Assembly (NCBI RefSeq): GCF_036663835.1 | Contig: NZ_JAXOJT010000002.1 | Coordinates: 62,001 to 126,000 of the forward strand | Direction of reading: 5' to 3' | From: Sphingomonas sp. LT1P40 | Lineage (GTDB): Bacteria > Pseudomonadota > Alphaproteobacteria > Sphingomonadales > Sphingomonadaceae | Length of the DNA: 64,000 nucleotides | Shown: positions 1 to 8,710 of the stretch, in pieces | How the letters are laid out: each line of letters opens with the position of its first letter | Position numbering within the stretch: position 1 is the first letter of the stretch | Made by a program: the position numbers and the translations under genes | Notes under the pieces: model-generated | What the model saw: only the letters and a program-made list of their open reading frames with translations | Database searches by the model: none | Told to the model about the DNA's origin: nothing

Positions 1-480
1 GGTCGCCCAGATCGGCCCGCTGATCGCCATCAGGCCCAAGCCGCTAATCATCACACCCAGCGCCAGCCCGCGCGACTTGTCGAACCGGCCCGTCACCATC
101 CGCGCGAACCCCGGCGGCGTCGTGCCGACACCCAGGATCGCGAGCAGGAACACGCCGGCGGCATAGAAGCCGAAACTCGACGGGATCAGGCCCAGCAACG
201 CGAAGGCGATCGCCTCCCCCACCACCGCGATCGAGACGACACGCAGCGCGCCGTAACGGTCCATCAGCACGCCCGCGAACGGCGCACACACCGCCACGCT
301 GGCCGACAGGATCAGGGTCGCCAGCGACATCTGGTCGCGCGTAAATCCGGCATCGCTGGTCAGCGCATGCGCGAACGCGCCGCTGGTATAGGCATGCAGC
401 CCGATCGTGCCGATCGATGCCGCGATGGTGCACCCCGCCAGCGTGCGCCAATGCTGGCGGAACTCGCCCGACCCGGTCAT
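1..480 (-). CDS. MFS transporter, N-terminal part (runs off the window)
   Basis: The reverse strand from 480 to the window edge is open for 160 codons. It begins MTGSGEFRQHWRTLAGC and shows about four hydrophobic helices. The loop after helix 2 reads LMDRYGALR, matching the major facilitator signature GxxxDRxGxR. The ATG at 478-480 follows a GGGAG ribosome site. It lies 24 bp downstream of a TonB receptor on the same strand, so the two probably form an uptake pair (outer-membrane and inner-membrane steps) for the compound degraded by the operon at 3.9-9.7 kb. The substrate is inferred from context only. The C-terminal half is outside the window. Confidence 0.85.
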   Translation of the reverse strand, partial: MTGSGEFRQHWRTLAGCTIAASIGTIGLHAYTSGAFAHALTSDAGFTRDQMSLATLILSASVAVCAPFAGVLMDRYGALRVVSIAVVGEAIAFALLGLIPSSFGFYAAGVFLLAILGVGTTPPGFARMVTGRFDKSRGLALGVMISGLGLMAISGPIWAT

Positions 481-504
481 CTGCTTCTCCCTCTCACCGC
501 CGCG

Positions 505-2730
505 TCAGAATTTGAACGCGGCGGATGCGCCGACCACACGCGGCTTGTTCAGTCCGACCTGCGGGTAGCTGAACGTGACCGCCGCGGTGTTGATGATCCG
601 CGCATTGGTCAGATTGGTGCCGAACAGCGAGAAAGACCAGCGCGCGCCATCGGGCTTAATCGTCAACCGCGCGCCAAGCTCGCCATTGGCCGGATCCTGC
701 CACGGCTGCACGGTCTGGTCGGTGAAGAAGAAATAGATTTTGTCGCGCCAGCGGTAATTCGCCTCCGCCGTCAGCATCAGATCGCTGCCGATCGCGAAAT
801 CCTGTTCAGCCTGGACGAAGAACTGCCATTCCGGCGTGCGCGGCAGCTTGTTGCCGGTCGCATCGACCGGCTGATCGAGCGTGTTGCGCGCGGTCGGGAA
901 ACTGGTGAAGCTGGCGTCGGTATAGGCCAGATTGCCGGTCAGCCGCGTCATCGGACCCGGTCGCGCGACCAGCTCCAGCTCGACGCCCTTGATCCGCGCT
1001 TCCGCCGCATTGGTGATGATCGCACCACCGGTCGGCACGCCCGCGCGCAGCTGAAGGTTCGAGTAATCGGACAGGAAGGCGGCGAACGAGAAGCTGAGCG
1101 CGCGGTCGGCAGTGGTGCCTTTTGCGCCCACTTCCCAGCTCTTGTTGACCTCGGGCTGGTAGGATGGCTGCACTGCGAACGGATTATAGCCGCCCGCGCG
1201 GAAACCACGCCCGTAACCGGCGAAGAACATCAGGTCGCGCGACGGCTGATAAACCAGTTTCGCGCGATAGGAGGTGTCGGTCCATGTCTCCGAAGGCGGC
1301 GAATAGACGGTGTTGGTGGTGACGTTGGTGTCGAGGTTGGTCGGGCGGATTACGGCGTCCAGCTTCTTGTCATCATGCGTATAGCGGATGCCGCCGATGA
1401 TGTGGAATTGCTCGGTCAGGCGGAAGGTCGCGTCGGCAAAGGCGGCATAGGATGTGGTGTAGAGATTGCCACGATATTTGGTGACGCCATTGGTCGGCAG
1501 CGAGAAGCGCAGATTATAGATATCGTCGTCATAATATTGGTTCTCGTCGAAGAAATAGAGGCCCAGAATCCACGAAAAGCGCTGGCTGCCCGAGGATTGC
1601 AGCCGTAGCTCCTGACTGACCTGGCTGCTCTCGGCATTGTTCTGGTTGTAGCCCATGCGCGCGGTGGCGAGGCCGTCGGAATCGTTCGTGCCGCGCACCA
1701 CCGCACGCCGCCAGCCGGTGACCGAGACCAGGTCCACGTTTCCGAACGAATATTCCATCTTCGCCGAAACGCCACCGGTCCGCACGGTCGTGTCGGTGCC
1801 GGGGTTCAGCGCGATGATATTGTCCTCGAAGATCGCGGCACGGTCGGCGGCGGTCAGGGGTGCGTTGGGGGTCGCGGTGCCGGCCGGGACCAGCGCGCCG
1901 GTCGCCAGCGGGCTGAAATTGGTATTGGCATAGCGGAAGATCGCGGGCTGATTGTTGGTCCAGCTGTAATCGCCGACGACGCGCGCGTTGAAATCGCCGG
2001 CATCGTAACGCAGCACCACGCGCGACTGGAAACTCTCCGCACCGCCGATATTCTCGTCGATCACCGGGTTATACGCCCAGCCGCGATCGTTGACATAGCC
2101 CGCCGCAGCGCGCGCGCTGAAGCCGTTACCCAGCGATCCCGAAATCGCGCCCTGCGTGCGAAACTCCAACGGATCGGCGACGCTCAGGTTGAAATAGCCG
2201 CTCAGCTCGTCGGTCGGGTCGGCGCTGCGGATCAGGATCGCGCCGGCGGTGGCGTTGCGGCCCTGAAGCGTGCCCTGCGGACCGCGCACGATCTCGATCC
2301 CGCCCATGTCGAGCAGGTCGGACATGCCGACGGTGACGCCGCGCGCGATATAGATGTCGTCGACATAGACCGCGACCGGCTCGTCACCGGTGTTGAGCGC
2401 CAGACCGGTCGCACCGCGCAGCGTGATATAGGTGCGCCCGCCGCCCGAATTGCCGTGGAAGAACACGCCCGGCACCACGCCCTGAAGCTCGGCAAAGTTG
2501 CGCGCATTGGTGCTTTCCAGCAGTTCCGGGCTGACCACGGTGATCGAGATCGGCACGTCCTGAAGCCGCTCGGTGCGCTTTTGTGCGGTGACGACGATTT
2601 CGTCCTCGCGCGGGGTCGCCGCTTCCGCTGCCTGATCCTGCGCCAGTGCCGGTGTTGCCGCCAGCGCGATCGCCAGTGCCGAACCCGCACTCACCATACG
2701 GACTCGTGCCGCCATGATTCCAGATGCCAT
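505..2730 (-). CDS. TonB-dependent receptor
   Basis: 741 residues with a signal peptide cut after ATPALAQ. A plug domain follows at about residues 40-160 (DEIVVTAQKRTERLQDVPISI, then VEIVRGPQGTLQGRNA-type text) and then a long beta-barrel ending in aromatic F (KF). It acts as a TonB-energised outer-membrane channel. This subgroup (IVVTAQKR with YVDDIYIARG) is common in sphingomonads and often sits beside catabolic genes for aromatics or terpenoids. The ATG at 2728-2730 has a GGGAGGGG ribosome site. It is transcribed away from the LysR gene at 2900 and is followed closely by an MFS permease gene. The substrate is not readable from sequence. Confidence 0.95.
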   Translation of the reverse strand: MASGIMAARVRMVSAGSALAIALAATPALAQDQAAEAATPREDEIVVTAQKRTERLQDVPISITVVSPELLESTNARNFAELQGVVPGVFFHGNSGGGRTYITLRGATGLALNTGDEPVAVYVDDIYIARGVTVGMSDLLDMGGIEIVRGPQGTLQGRNATAGAILIRSADPTDELSGYFNLSVADPLEFRTQGAISGSLGNGFSARAAAGYVNDRGWAYNPVIDENIGGAESFQSRVVLRYDAGDFNARVVGDYSWTNNQPAIFRYANTNFSPLATGALVPAGTATPNAPLTAADRAAIFEDNIIALNPGTDTTVRTGGVSAKMEYSFGNVDLVSVTGWRRAVVRGTNDSDGLATARMGYNQNNAESSQVSQELRLQSSGSQRFSWILGLYFFDENQYYDDDIYNLRFSLPTNGVTKYRGNLYTTSYAAFADATFRLTEQFHIIGGIRYTHDDKKLDAVIRPTNLDTNVTTNTVYSPPSETWTDTSYRAKLVYQPSRDLMFFAGYGRGFRAGGYNPFAVQPSYQPEVNKSWEVGAKGTTADRALSFSFAAFLSDYSNLQLRAGVPTGGAIITNAAEARIKGVELELVARPGPMTRLTGNLAYTDASFTSFPTARNTLDQPVDATGNKLPRTPEWQFFVQAEQDFAIGSDLMLTAEANYRWRDKIYFFFTDQTVQPWQDPANGELGARLTIKPDGARWSFSLFGTNLTNARIINTAAVTFSYPQVGLNKPRVVGASAAFKF

Positions 2731-2824
2731 GATCCCCTCCCTTATCGTCGTTTTATTTGATCGTGGTTCTGGACAGGTGGCCGGTCCCGAAAAATTGAAA
2801 CTTGCGCCCGGACCAATAGGCTCA

Positions 2825-2841
2825 GGTTATCGCCCATTGCC
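2825..2841. promoter_or_regulatory. candidate LysR-regulator site, copy 1
   Basis: GGTTATCGCCCATTGCC lies between the divergent TonB receptor and LysR genes. A 12-of-17 match, identical over GGTTATCG, lies at 3820-3836 in front of the FAD-hydroxylase operon. Two copies at the two promoter regions of the same locus suggest the binding site of the local LysR protein. The element is not strongly palindromic, so this is an inference from recurrence and position. Confidence 0.35.
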
Positions 2842-2899
2842 GAAACCCCCACTTCCCCTCATTATTTAATATCTGGAACAGCCGGTTGGGAGAGCAGCG

Positions 2900-3814
2900 A
2901 TGGACCTGAGAGTCCTGCGATATTTCATGGCGTGCGTCGAAAACAAGACGATGCATGCCGCCGCCGCCGCCGTGCATGTCTCACAGCCGGCGCTGAGCAA
3001 GGCAATCAACGGGCTGGAAGCCGAATTGGGTGTTCCGTTGCTCGACCGCCGCCCGCGCGGGGTGGAACCCACCCGGTTCGGCGAAGTGCTGTTCCGCTAT
3101 GCCAAGATGATCGACAGCGAGGTGCGCCGCGCGGTGGCGGAGATCGACGCGATGCGCGGGCTGACGCGCGGCACCATCGTCATCGGCGTGATCCCGACGA
3201 TGAGCGCGGTGATGGGCGAGGTCGCGCGACAGGTGATGGAGACGCTGCCCGGTCTGCGTCTGAAGCTGAAGATCGCCTTTTCTGCCGAACTGACCGCCGC
3301 GTTGCTCGACGGCGAACTCGACACTGCCCTGCTGTTGTTGCCCGCCGACAGCGGCCCGCTGGGGCTGGGGTTCGAGCCGCTGGTGGCGACCGGCCCGCGT
3401 CTGGCCGCACGTCCGGGGCATCCGCTGGCCGGGCGCGGCGACCTGTCGCTCGCCGATCTGGCGGGTTATCCGTGGCTGATCCCCGATTATCCGCCATCGC
3501 ACCGCGAGATTATCAACCGCGCGTTCCTCGACGCGGGGATGCCGCCGCCGCAAAGCGCGATCGACGTCAGCACGGTGATCCTGTTCGATACCGTCGTCCA
3601 GAATACCGACCTCATCACCGTCGTCCCCTCAACCCTGCTCAGCGCGCGCCAGTCGAATCTCGCCGCGCTCGATGTCGATTTCGCCTTTCCGCCCGAACAG
3701 GTCGGGCTCGCCTATCGCCAGCACAGTTCGCTGTTGCCGGGTGCGCGTGCGGTCATGCAGCTGATCCGCGACGCCTGTGCCACCCTGCCCGGTGCGATCG
3801 AAACGCCGCGATAA
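2900..3814 (+). CDS. LysR family transcriptional regulator
   Basis: 304 residues. An N-terminal winged helix-turn-helix (residues 1-65: MDLRVLRYFMACVE, then VSQPALSKAINGLEAELGVPLLDR) precedes a periplasmic-binding-like effector domain (about residues 90-295). The length is standard for the family. The ATG at 2900 follows GGGAGAG. It diverges from the TonB receptor gene and lies 118 bp upstream of the catabolic operon in the same direction, so it probably activates both in response to a substrate or intermediate. Inducer identity cannot be read from the sequence. Confidence 0.95.
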   Translation: MDLRVLRYFMACVENKTMHAAAAAVHVSQPALSKAINGLEAELGVPLLDRRPRGVEPTRFGEVLFRYAKMIDSEVRRAVAEIDAMRGLTRGTIVIGVIPTMSAVMGEVARQVMETLPGLRLKLKIAFSAELTAALLDGELDTALLLLPADSGPLGLGFEPLVATGPRLAARPGHPLAGRGDLSLADLAGYPWLIPDYPPSHREIINRAFLDAGMPPPQSAIDVSTVILFDTVVQNTDLITVVPSTLLSARQSNLAALDVDFAFPPEQVGLAYRQHSSLLPGARAVMQLIRDACATLPGAIETPR

Positions 3815-3819
3815 TCCAC

Positions 3820-3836
3820 GGTTATCGAAATTGGCC
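3820..3836. promoter_or_regulatory. candidate LysR-regulator site, copy 2
   Basis: GGTTATCGAAATTGGCC lies in the 118-bp gap before the FAD monooxygenase gene and shares its first eight bases with the element at 2825-2841. Taken together they look like a shared operator of the adjacent LysR protein. The evidence is recurrence only. Confidence 0.35.
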
Positions 3837-3932
3837 TCAACGGTCTTTGTCACTTAAGTCAGCCGCCGATAGCTCAAGATCAAACGGTCCCCGCCGCTCA
3901 AGCCGGGGGCATGCAGGGGTCGATGACGGGGC

Positions 3933-5456
3933 ATGGCAAGCGCGGGTGATTACGACATCGCCATCGTCGGGATGGGGCCGGTGGGTGCCGCCGCCGCGAA
4001 CCTTGCGGGACAGGCGGGCCTGCGCACCATCGTCATCGAACGCGGCGACGAACCCTATCGCCAGCCCCGCGCGATCGTGTTCGACGCCGAGATCATGCGC
4101 ATCTTCGCGTCGATCGGGCTGGCGGAGCAGATCGCGGCGGTGACGCGACCGCTGGGCGGATCGGTCTATCTGGGTGCCGATCTACAGCCCATCCGCACTT
4201 TCCGTGCGCCGCAACGCGCCGATCCGCTGATGTGGCATCCCAGCAACCTGTTCTATCAGCCGCAGCTGGAGGCGTTGCTGCGCGACGGCGTGTCGCGCTT
4301 CGCCAATGTCGAGGTCCGTACGGGTCATGACGTGACCAGCCTTGATGGTGAAACGATACGCATGCGCGGACCGGATGGTGACGCGACCGTCAGCGCCCGC
4401 TTCATCCTCGCCTGTGACGGCGCGAGCAGCATTGTGCGCAAGGCGCTGGGGGTGCCGCTGACCGATATCGGATTCGAGGAACGCTGGCTGGTGGCGGACA
4501 CGCTGGTCGACGGGCCGATGCGCTGGCCTGAGGATCACGGCATCCCGCCCGAGGTGCGCGACGGGCGCTATTCAATGATGGTGTGCGATCCCGCCAGACC
4601 GGCCACGCTGATCCCCGGTTCCGGCCGCCATCGCCGCTGGGAATATATGTTGCTGGCGGGTGAGGACGATGCTGAGGTCGTCACCGACCCATGGCTGTAC
4701 AGCCACATCGGCAAATGGATCGACCCCGCCGATGTCGATATCGTCCGCGCCGCCGTCTATCGCTTTCGCGCGCTGATCGCGGCGCGCTGGCGCGTCGGCA
4801 ATACCTTCCTGCTCGGTGATGCCGCGCACCAGACGCCGCCTTTTTACGGGCAGGGGATGTGCCACGGCATCCGCGACGCGGCGCAGCTTGTGTGGCGGCT
4901 GGCGCTGGTGCTGCGCGGCGCGGCGGGCGACGAACTGCTCGACAGTTATCAGCCGGAGCGCGAGCCGCATGTTCGCGCGATCGTGTCCGCATCGGTCGCG
5001 GCGGGGGCGGAGGTGTGCAAGCTCGACCCCGAGGCAGCGGCGCTGCGCGACGAGGCATTCCGCGAAGCCGAGCGTAACCGGAGCGGTGCGGTGGCGATGA
5101 CCGATGTGGTGCCGCCGATCCGCGCCGGTCTGGTCGATCGGGAAAGCGGCGGGATGCGCCTGCCCGAATTCATCGTCGAAACGCCTGAGGGACGGCGCCA
5201 TTTCGACCGGCTGCTCGACGGTCGCTTCGCACTGGTTGCAACATCGACGCTGACATGGCCGGACGGTTACGTGGTGGACGCCACCGATCCGGCCTTGCGC
5301 GACTGGCTCGCCCGACACAGCGCCGACTGGGCACTGGTTCGCCCCGACCGCTATGTCTTCGCCACCGGCACCGGCCAGCCCGCGCTCGACGCCGCGCTCG
5401 ACCGGCTCGCCGATCAACTTCACCTCACACCCGCGCCGACGGAGGCAGCCCCATGA
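3933..5456 (+). CDS. FAD-dependent aromatic-ring monooxygenase (MhpA/PheA-like)
   Basis: 507 residues. The N-terminal dinucleotide-binding motif is GMGPVGAAAANLAGQAG and the second FAD motif is GDAAHQTPPFYGQGMCHGIRDAAQLVWRL (about residues 288-315), both diagnostic for group A flavoprotein hydroxylases. A C-terminal thioredoxin-like region ends WALVRPDRYVFA. The family hydroxylates phenolic rings with NAD(P)H and O2. It is the first gene of an operon in which every next start overlaps or abuts the previous stop (ATGA at 5453-5456 here). With the following dioxygenase- and FAH-type genes it suggests hydroxylation, ring cleavage and hydrolysis of a phenolic compound. The exact substrate is unknown. 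Confidence 0.92.
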   Translation: MASAGDYDIAIVGMGPVGAAAANLAGQAGLRTIVIERGDEPYRQPRAIVFDAEIMRIFASIGLAEQIAAVTRPLGGSVYLGADLQPIRTFRAPQRADPLMWHPSNLFYQPQLEALLRDGVSRFANVEVRTGHDVTSLDGETIRMRGPDGDATVSARFILACDGASSIVRKALGVPLTDIGFEERWLVADTLVDGPMRWPEDHGIPPEVRDGRYSMMVCDPARPATLIPGSGRHRRWEYMLLAGEDDAEVVTDPWLYSHIGKWIDPADVDIVRAAVYRFRALIAARWRVGNTFLLGDAAHQTPPFYGQGMCHGIRDAAQLVWRLALVLRGAAGDELLDSYQPEREPHVRAIVSASVAAGAEVCKLDPEAAALRDEAFREAERNRSGAVAMTDVVPPIRAGLVDRESGGMRLPEFIVETPEGRRHFDRLLDGRFALVATSTLTWPDGYVVDATDPALRDWLARHSADWALVRPDRYVFATGTGQPALDAALDRLADQLHLTPAPTEAAP

Positions 5457-5986
5457 CCCGCATCAATTTCGCGCTCAACCATGTCGGCATCTATGTTATC
5501 GACATCGACGCGCAGACCGATTTCTACACCAGCTTTTTCGGCTTCATCGTCACCGACGAACGCACCGATATGAACCCGATCCGCTTCATGACGATGTCGC
5601 CCAACGAGCATCACCAGTTGCTGCTGGTATCGGGCCGCGCGCCCGATAGCCCATCGACCGTTGCGCAAATCTCTTTCCTGCTCGACGATTTCCAGCAGCT
5701 GCGCGCCGTCCACGAACGCGCCCATGCCGATCCGCGCATCACCAAGATCTGGACGCTGGATCACGGCAACAGCTGGACCGTCTATTTCCGCGATCCGGAG
5801 GACAATATCATCGAGACCTATGTCCACACGCCGTGGCATGTCAGCCAGCCGCATGGCACGCCGATCGACTTTGCGCTGTCGGACGAGGCGATTTATGCCG
5901 CGACCGAGGCGGCGGTGATGACCAACCCGACCTATATGTCCGCACCCGATTACCGCGCGCAGCTGGTCGAGCGGCTGGGGCAATGA
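5453..5986 (+). CDS. VOC-superfamily protein, probable extradiol ring-cleavage dioxygenase
   Basis: 177 residues, one glyoxalase/bleomycin-resistance/dioxygenase unit. Candidate metal ligands are His in FALNHVGIYV near the N terminus, His in TLDHGNSW and Glu in DNIIETYV, in the usual H...H...E order. The start codon ATG at 5453 overlaps the stop of the hydroxylase gene, so translation is likely coupled. A role in opening the ring made by the hydroxylase is inferred from the operon. One-domain VOC proteins can also be isomerases or lyases, so the reaction is not certain. Confidence 0.85.
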   Translation: MTRINFALNHVGIYVIDIDAQTDFYTSFFGFIVTDERTDMNPIRFMTMSPNEHHQLLLVSGRAPDSPSTVAQISFLLDDFQQLRAVHERAHADPRITKIWTLDHGNSWTVYFRDPEDNIIETYVHTPWHVSQPHGTPIDFALSDEAIYAATEAAVMTNPTYMSAPDYRAQLVERLGQ

Positions 5987-6834
5987 AGCTCGCATGCTAT
6001 CAAGGCGCAGCGGGGTTGCGCGTCGGCGTGGTGCGCCAGGACCGCATCTTCGCCGTCGATACGCCGTCGATGGAGGCGCTGCTGGCCGAGGGCGCGGCGG
6101 GCATGAAGCGGGCGGACGCCGTTGGCGGTTCGGGAGACGCGCTGGCCGATGTCCGCCTGGCCGCACCGGTCATGAACCCGCGCAAATTTCTGGGCATCGC
6201 GTCCAATTATCAAAGCCATATCGACGAGGTGCTGAGGTCGATGCCGGGCTATGTACCGCCCGGATATCAGCGCTGGTTCGTCAAGCTGCCGACGTCGATC
6301 AATGGCCCCTATGACCCGATTTTGATGCCGCCGCAGAGCGAGCAGCTCGACTGGGAGGTTGAGCTGGCGGTCGTCATCGGCCAGCGTTGTCGCCGCGTTA
6401 CCCCGGAGCGCGCGCATGAAGTCGTCGCGGGCTACACCATCTGCAACGACGTGTCGGTGCGCGACTGGCAGAAGCGCAGCCCGACGATCATGCTGGGCAA
6501 GTCGTTCGACACGCATGGTCCGCTCGGCCCGTGGATCGTCACGCCCGACGAGATCGGCGATCCACATGCGCTGCGCCTGCGCTGCCTGGTCAATGGCGAG
6601 GTGGTGCAGGATGGTTCGACGTCCGAAATGATCAACAATATCTGGGAGCAGATCGCCTATCTCTCCACCGTCTGCACGCTGGAGCCGGGCGACGTGCTGG
6701 CCACCGGCACGCCCAAGGGGACCGGCGGGTCGATGAAGCCGCCACGCTTTCTGAAAGTCGGCGACAAGGTACGATGCGAGGTCGAACATATCGGCGCGAT
6801 CGAGGGCGAAGTGCGGGCGGAGGGCGTGGCGTGA
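5983..6834 (+). CDS. fumarylacetoacetate hydrolase (FAH) family protein
   Basis: 283 residues. The catalytic core begins at about residue 65 (MNPRKFLGIASNYQSH). The acidic metal ligands lie in DWEVELAVVIG and the following YTICNDVSVRDWQ, then GKSFDTHGPLGPWIV and ATGTPKGTG, which is the standard FAH order. Members hydrolyse C-C bonds or hydrate and decarboxylate ring-fission products. ATG at 5983 overlaps the previous TGA. A second, more distant FAH protein closes the same operon (8707-9669), so the two probably act on successive intermediates. Confidence 0.92.
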   Translation: MKLACYQGAAGLRVGVVRQDRIFAVDTPSMEALLAEGAAGMKRADAVGGSGDALADVRLAAPVMNPRKFLGIASNYQSHIDEVLRSMPGYVPPGYQRWFVKLPTSINGPYDPILMPPQSEQLDWEVELAVVIGQRCRRVTPERAHEVVAGYTICNDVSVRDWQKRSPTIMLGKSFDTHGPLGPWIVTPDEIGDPHALRLRCLVNGEVVQDGSTSEMINNIWEQIAYLSTVCTLEPGDVLATGTPKGTGGSMKPPRFLKVGDKVRCEVEHIGAIEGEVRAEGVA

Positions 6835-7925
6835 ACGAGCTTGAGCGATATGCGGCAAAGCAGGAGATCCTCGACCTGCTGAACGCCCGCGCGCGCGGTG
6901 CCGACCGCTATGACCCCGTACTGATGAAGGCATGCCACCCGGTTGACGGCACCGACAATCACGGCACTTATCAGGGGCTGATGCACGGCTTTATCGACAG
7001 CCTGGAGGCGTCGCGGCTGAACGGCCCCGAATGCTTCTCGAAGCTGCACATCGTCGGCAATGCGCTGTTCGATTTCCGCGACGATAGCGACGTGTTCTGT
7101 GAAAGCTATCACGTCGCGCACGAGACGTTTGCGGATGGTGACGGCGGCAGGGTCTTTTTCCACATCGGCGGGCGCTATCTTGATACCTTCCGCCATGTCG
7201 CTGGCCGCTGGCTGATCCAGCACCGTGATATCGTCTATGACTGGTCGCGCGTCATGCCCGGCACGCCCCCCTTCTGGAATCCCGAAACCCAGCCCGCATA
7301 TCTGATGGGCAGCCGCACATCCGACGACCCGCTTTACGCGACCGGCAGCGCGACACGCGGTGCCCTGCTCTCCATCCGCAATATCAAGGAACCCAACGAC
7401 ATGGACGCCGCGATTCAGCAGTTGCTCGACAAACAGGCCATCGCCGAAATCCTATACAACCGCGCGCGCGCCGGGGACCGCAGCGACGCCGAACTCGCCC
7501 ACACCTGCTATCATCCCGGTGCGACCGAGCGGCATGGCGAATTCGACGGGCTGGCCACCGAGTTCATCGACGTGGTCTCCTTCACCCGCCCCAAGCCCGG
7601 CTCGCCGATCAAGGGCATGATGCACATGGTCACCAACATCCTGAGCGAGTTCAGCGATGCCGACCATGCCTTCGTCGAGAGCTATCACGTCGCCTGGTGC
7701 CAGATGACCGACGGGACGGACGCGGAGATCGGCGGGCGCTATCTCGACAAGTTCGAACGGCGCGACGGACGCTGGGGCATCGTCCACCGCGACGTCATCT
7801 TCGACTGGAGCCGGATGGAGCCGGAGACCGCGAAGTTCTGGGAACGCCACCCCGCCAAACCATTCCTGTTTGGGAAGCGTGGCGCGGAAGATCCGCTCTA
7901 TACTTACATCGAACGGGCGGTCTGA
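6831..7925 (+). CDS. tandem SnoaL-like (NTF2-fold) protein, two fused domains
   Basis: 364 residues that read as two copies of one domain. Copy 1 (about 1-185) and copy 2 (about 187-364) each contain a QxILxxLxxRARxGDR-like helix, a central AxxFxESYHVA motif (FCESYHVAHET and FVESYHVAWCQ), GGRYLDxFxxxxGRWxIxHRDxxxDWSR, and an end reading DPLY. The single-domain family (SnoaL_4-type) includes cyclases, dehydratases and isomerases with a cone-shaped pocket. The start is GTG at 6831, overlapping the previous stop; the next gene starts 2 bp after the stop. An internal Met at the copy 2 boundary (MDAAIQQLL) could mark an old gene fusion. Confidence 0.85.
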   Translation: MNELERYAAKQEILDLLNARARGADRYDPVLMKACHPVDGTDNHGTYQGLMHGFIDSLEASRLNGPECFSKLHIVGNALFDFRDDSDVFCESYHVAHETFADGDGGRVFFHIGGRYLDTFRHVAGRWLIQHRDIVYDWSRVMPGTPPFWNPETQPAYLMGSRTSDDPLYATGSATRGALLSIRNIKEPNDMDAAIQQLLDKQAIAEILYNRARAGDRSDAELAHTCYHPGATERHGEFDGLATEFIDVVSFTRPKPGSPIKGMMHMVTNILSEFSDADHAFVESYHVAWCQMTDGTDAEIGGRYLDKFERRDGRWGIVHRDVIFDWSRMEPETAKFWERHPAKPFLFGKRGAEDPLYTYIERAV

Positions 7926-7927
7926 TC

Positions 7928-8710
7928 GTGACGCGGCGCTTCGTCGATATCTCGGTTCCGCTGGAGAATGACGTGGCGTCGGACCCGGCGCCTTACCGTC
8001 CGAAGATCGAGTATTTCAGCCACAAGGACCAGGTCGGCGAACTGGCGAAATTCTTTCCCGGCCTGACCGCCGACCAGCTGCCCGACGAGGAGGCGTGGTC
8101 ATATGAACGCATCGATCTCATTACGCATAACGGCACGCATCTTGACGCCCCGTACCATTTCGCCTCGACCATGAATGGCGGCCAGCGCGCGATCGCGATC
8201 GACGAGGTACCGCTCGACTGGTGCTTCCGCCCCGGCGTAAAGCTGGATTTCCGCGACTTCGCCGACGGCCATGTCATCACCGCAGCCGAGGTCGAAGCGG
8301 AGCTGGACCGTATCGGTCACACGCTCCAGCCGTTCGACATCGTGGTGGTGAATACGCGCGCCGGACGCCGTTATGGTCATGACGACTACCTCGCCGCCGG
8401 GATCGGCATGGGGCGCGAGGCGACGCTGTACCTCCTCAAACGCGGCGTGCGCGTGACCGGCACCGATGCGTGGAGCTGGGACGCGCCGTTCAGCCACACC
8501 GCCCAAATTTATGCCGAAACCGGCGATGCCAGCGTGATCTGGGAAGGGCATAAGGTCGGCCGCGATATCGGCTACTGCCACCTGGAAAAGTTGCACAATC
8601 TTGAGGTGCTGCCGCCTACCGGCTTCACCATCTCCTGCTTCCCGGTGAAGATCCATGCGGCCTCCGCCGGGTGGACGCGCGCGGTGGCGATTTTCGAGGA
8701 CGGCGCATGA
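7928..8710 (+). CDS. cyclase family protein (kynurenine formamidase-like metal hydrolase)
   Basis: 260 residues of the PF04199 type. The signature HNGTHLDAPYHF (about residues 74-85) carries the metal-binding HxGTHxDxPxH pattern. A later His and Glu (AQIYAETGD, WEGHKVGRD) complete the usual set. The family hydrolyses amides or lactones and includes isatin hydrolase and arylformamidase. The start is GTG at 7928, two bases after the previous stop; the stop overlaps the next ATG. In this operon it could open a lactone or amide intermediate, which is an inference. Confidence 0.9.
   Translation: MTRRFVDISVPLENDVASDPAPYRPKIEYFSHKDQVGELAKFFPGLTADQLPDEEAWSYERIDLITHNGTHLDAPYHFASTMNGGQRAIAIDEVPLDWCFRPGVKLDFRDFADGHVITAAEVEAELDRIGHTLQPFDIVVVNTRAGRRYGHDDYLAAGIGMGREATLYLLKRGVRVTGTDAWSWDAPFSHTAQIYAETGDASVIWEGHKVGRDIGYCHLEKLHNLEVLPPTGFTISCFPVKIHAASAGWTRAVAIFEDGA

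Noticed and set aside
367..1608. Long plus-strand open frame opposite the first TonB receptor, and similar long antisense frames throughout
   Set aside because: They have the Arg/Gly/Asp-rich composition of shadows of G+C-rich genes, no ribosome sites and no motifs; the opposite strand carries well-recognised proteins.
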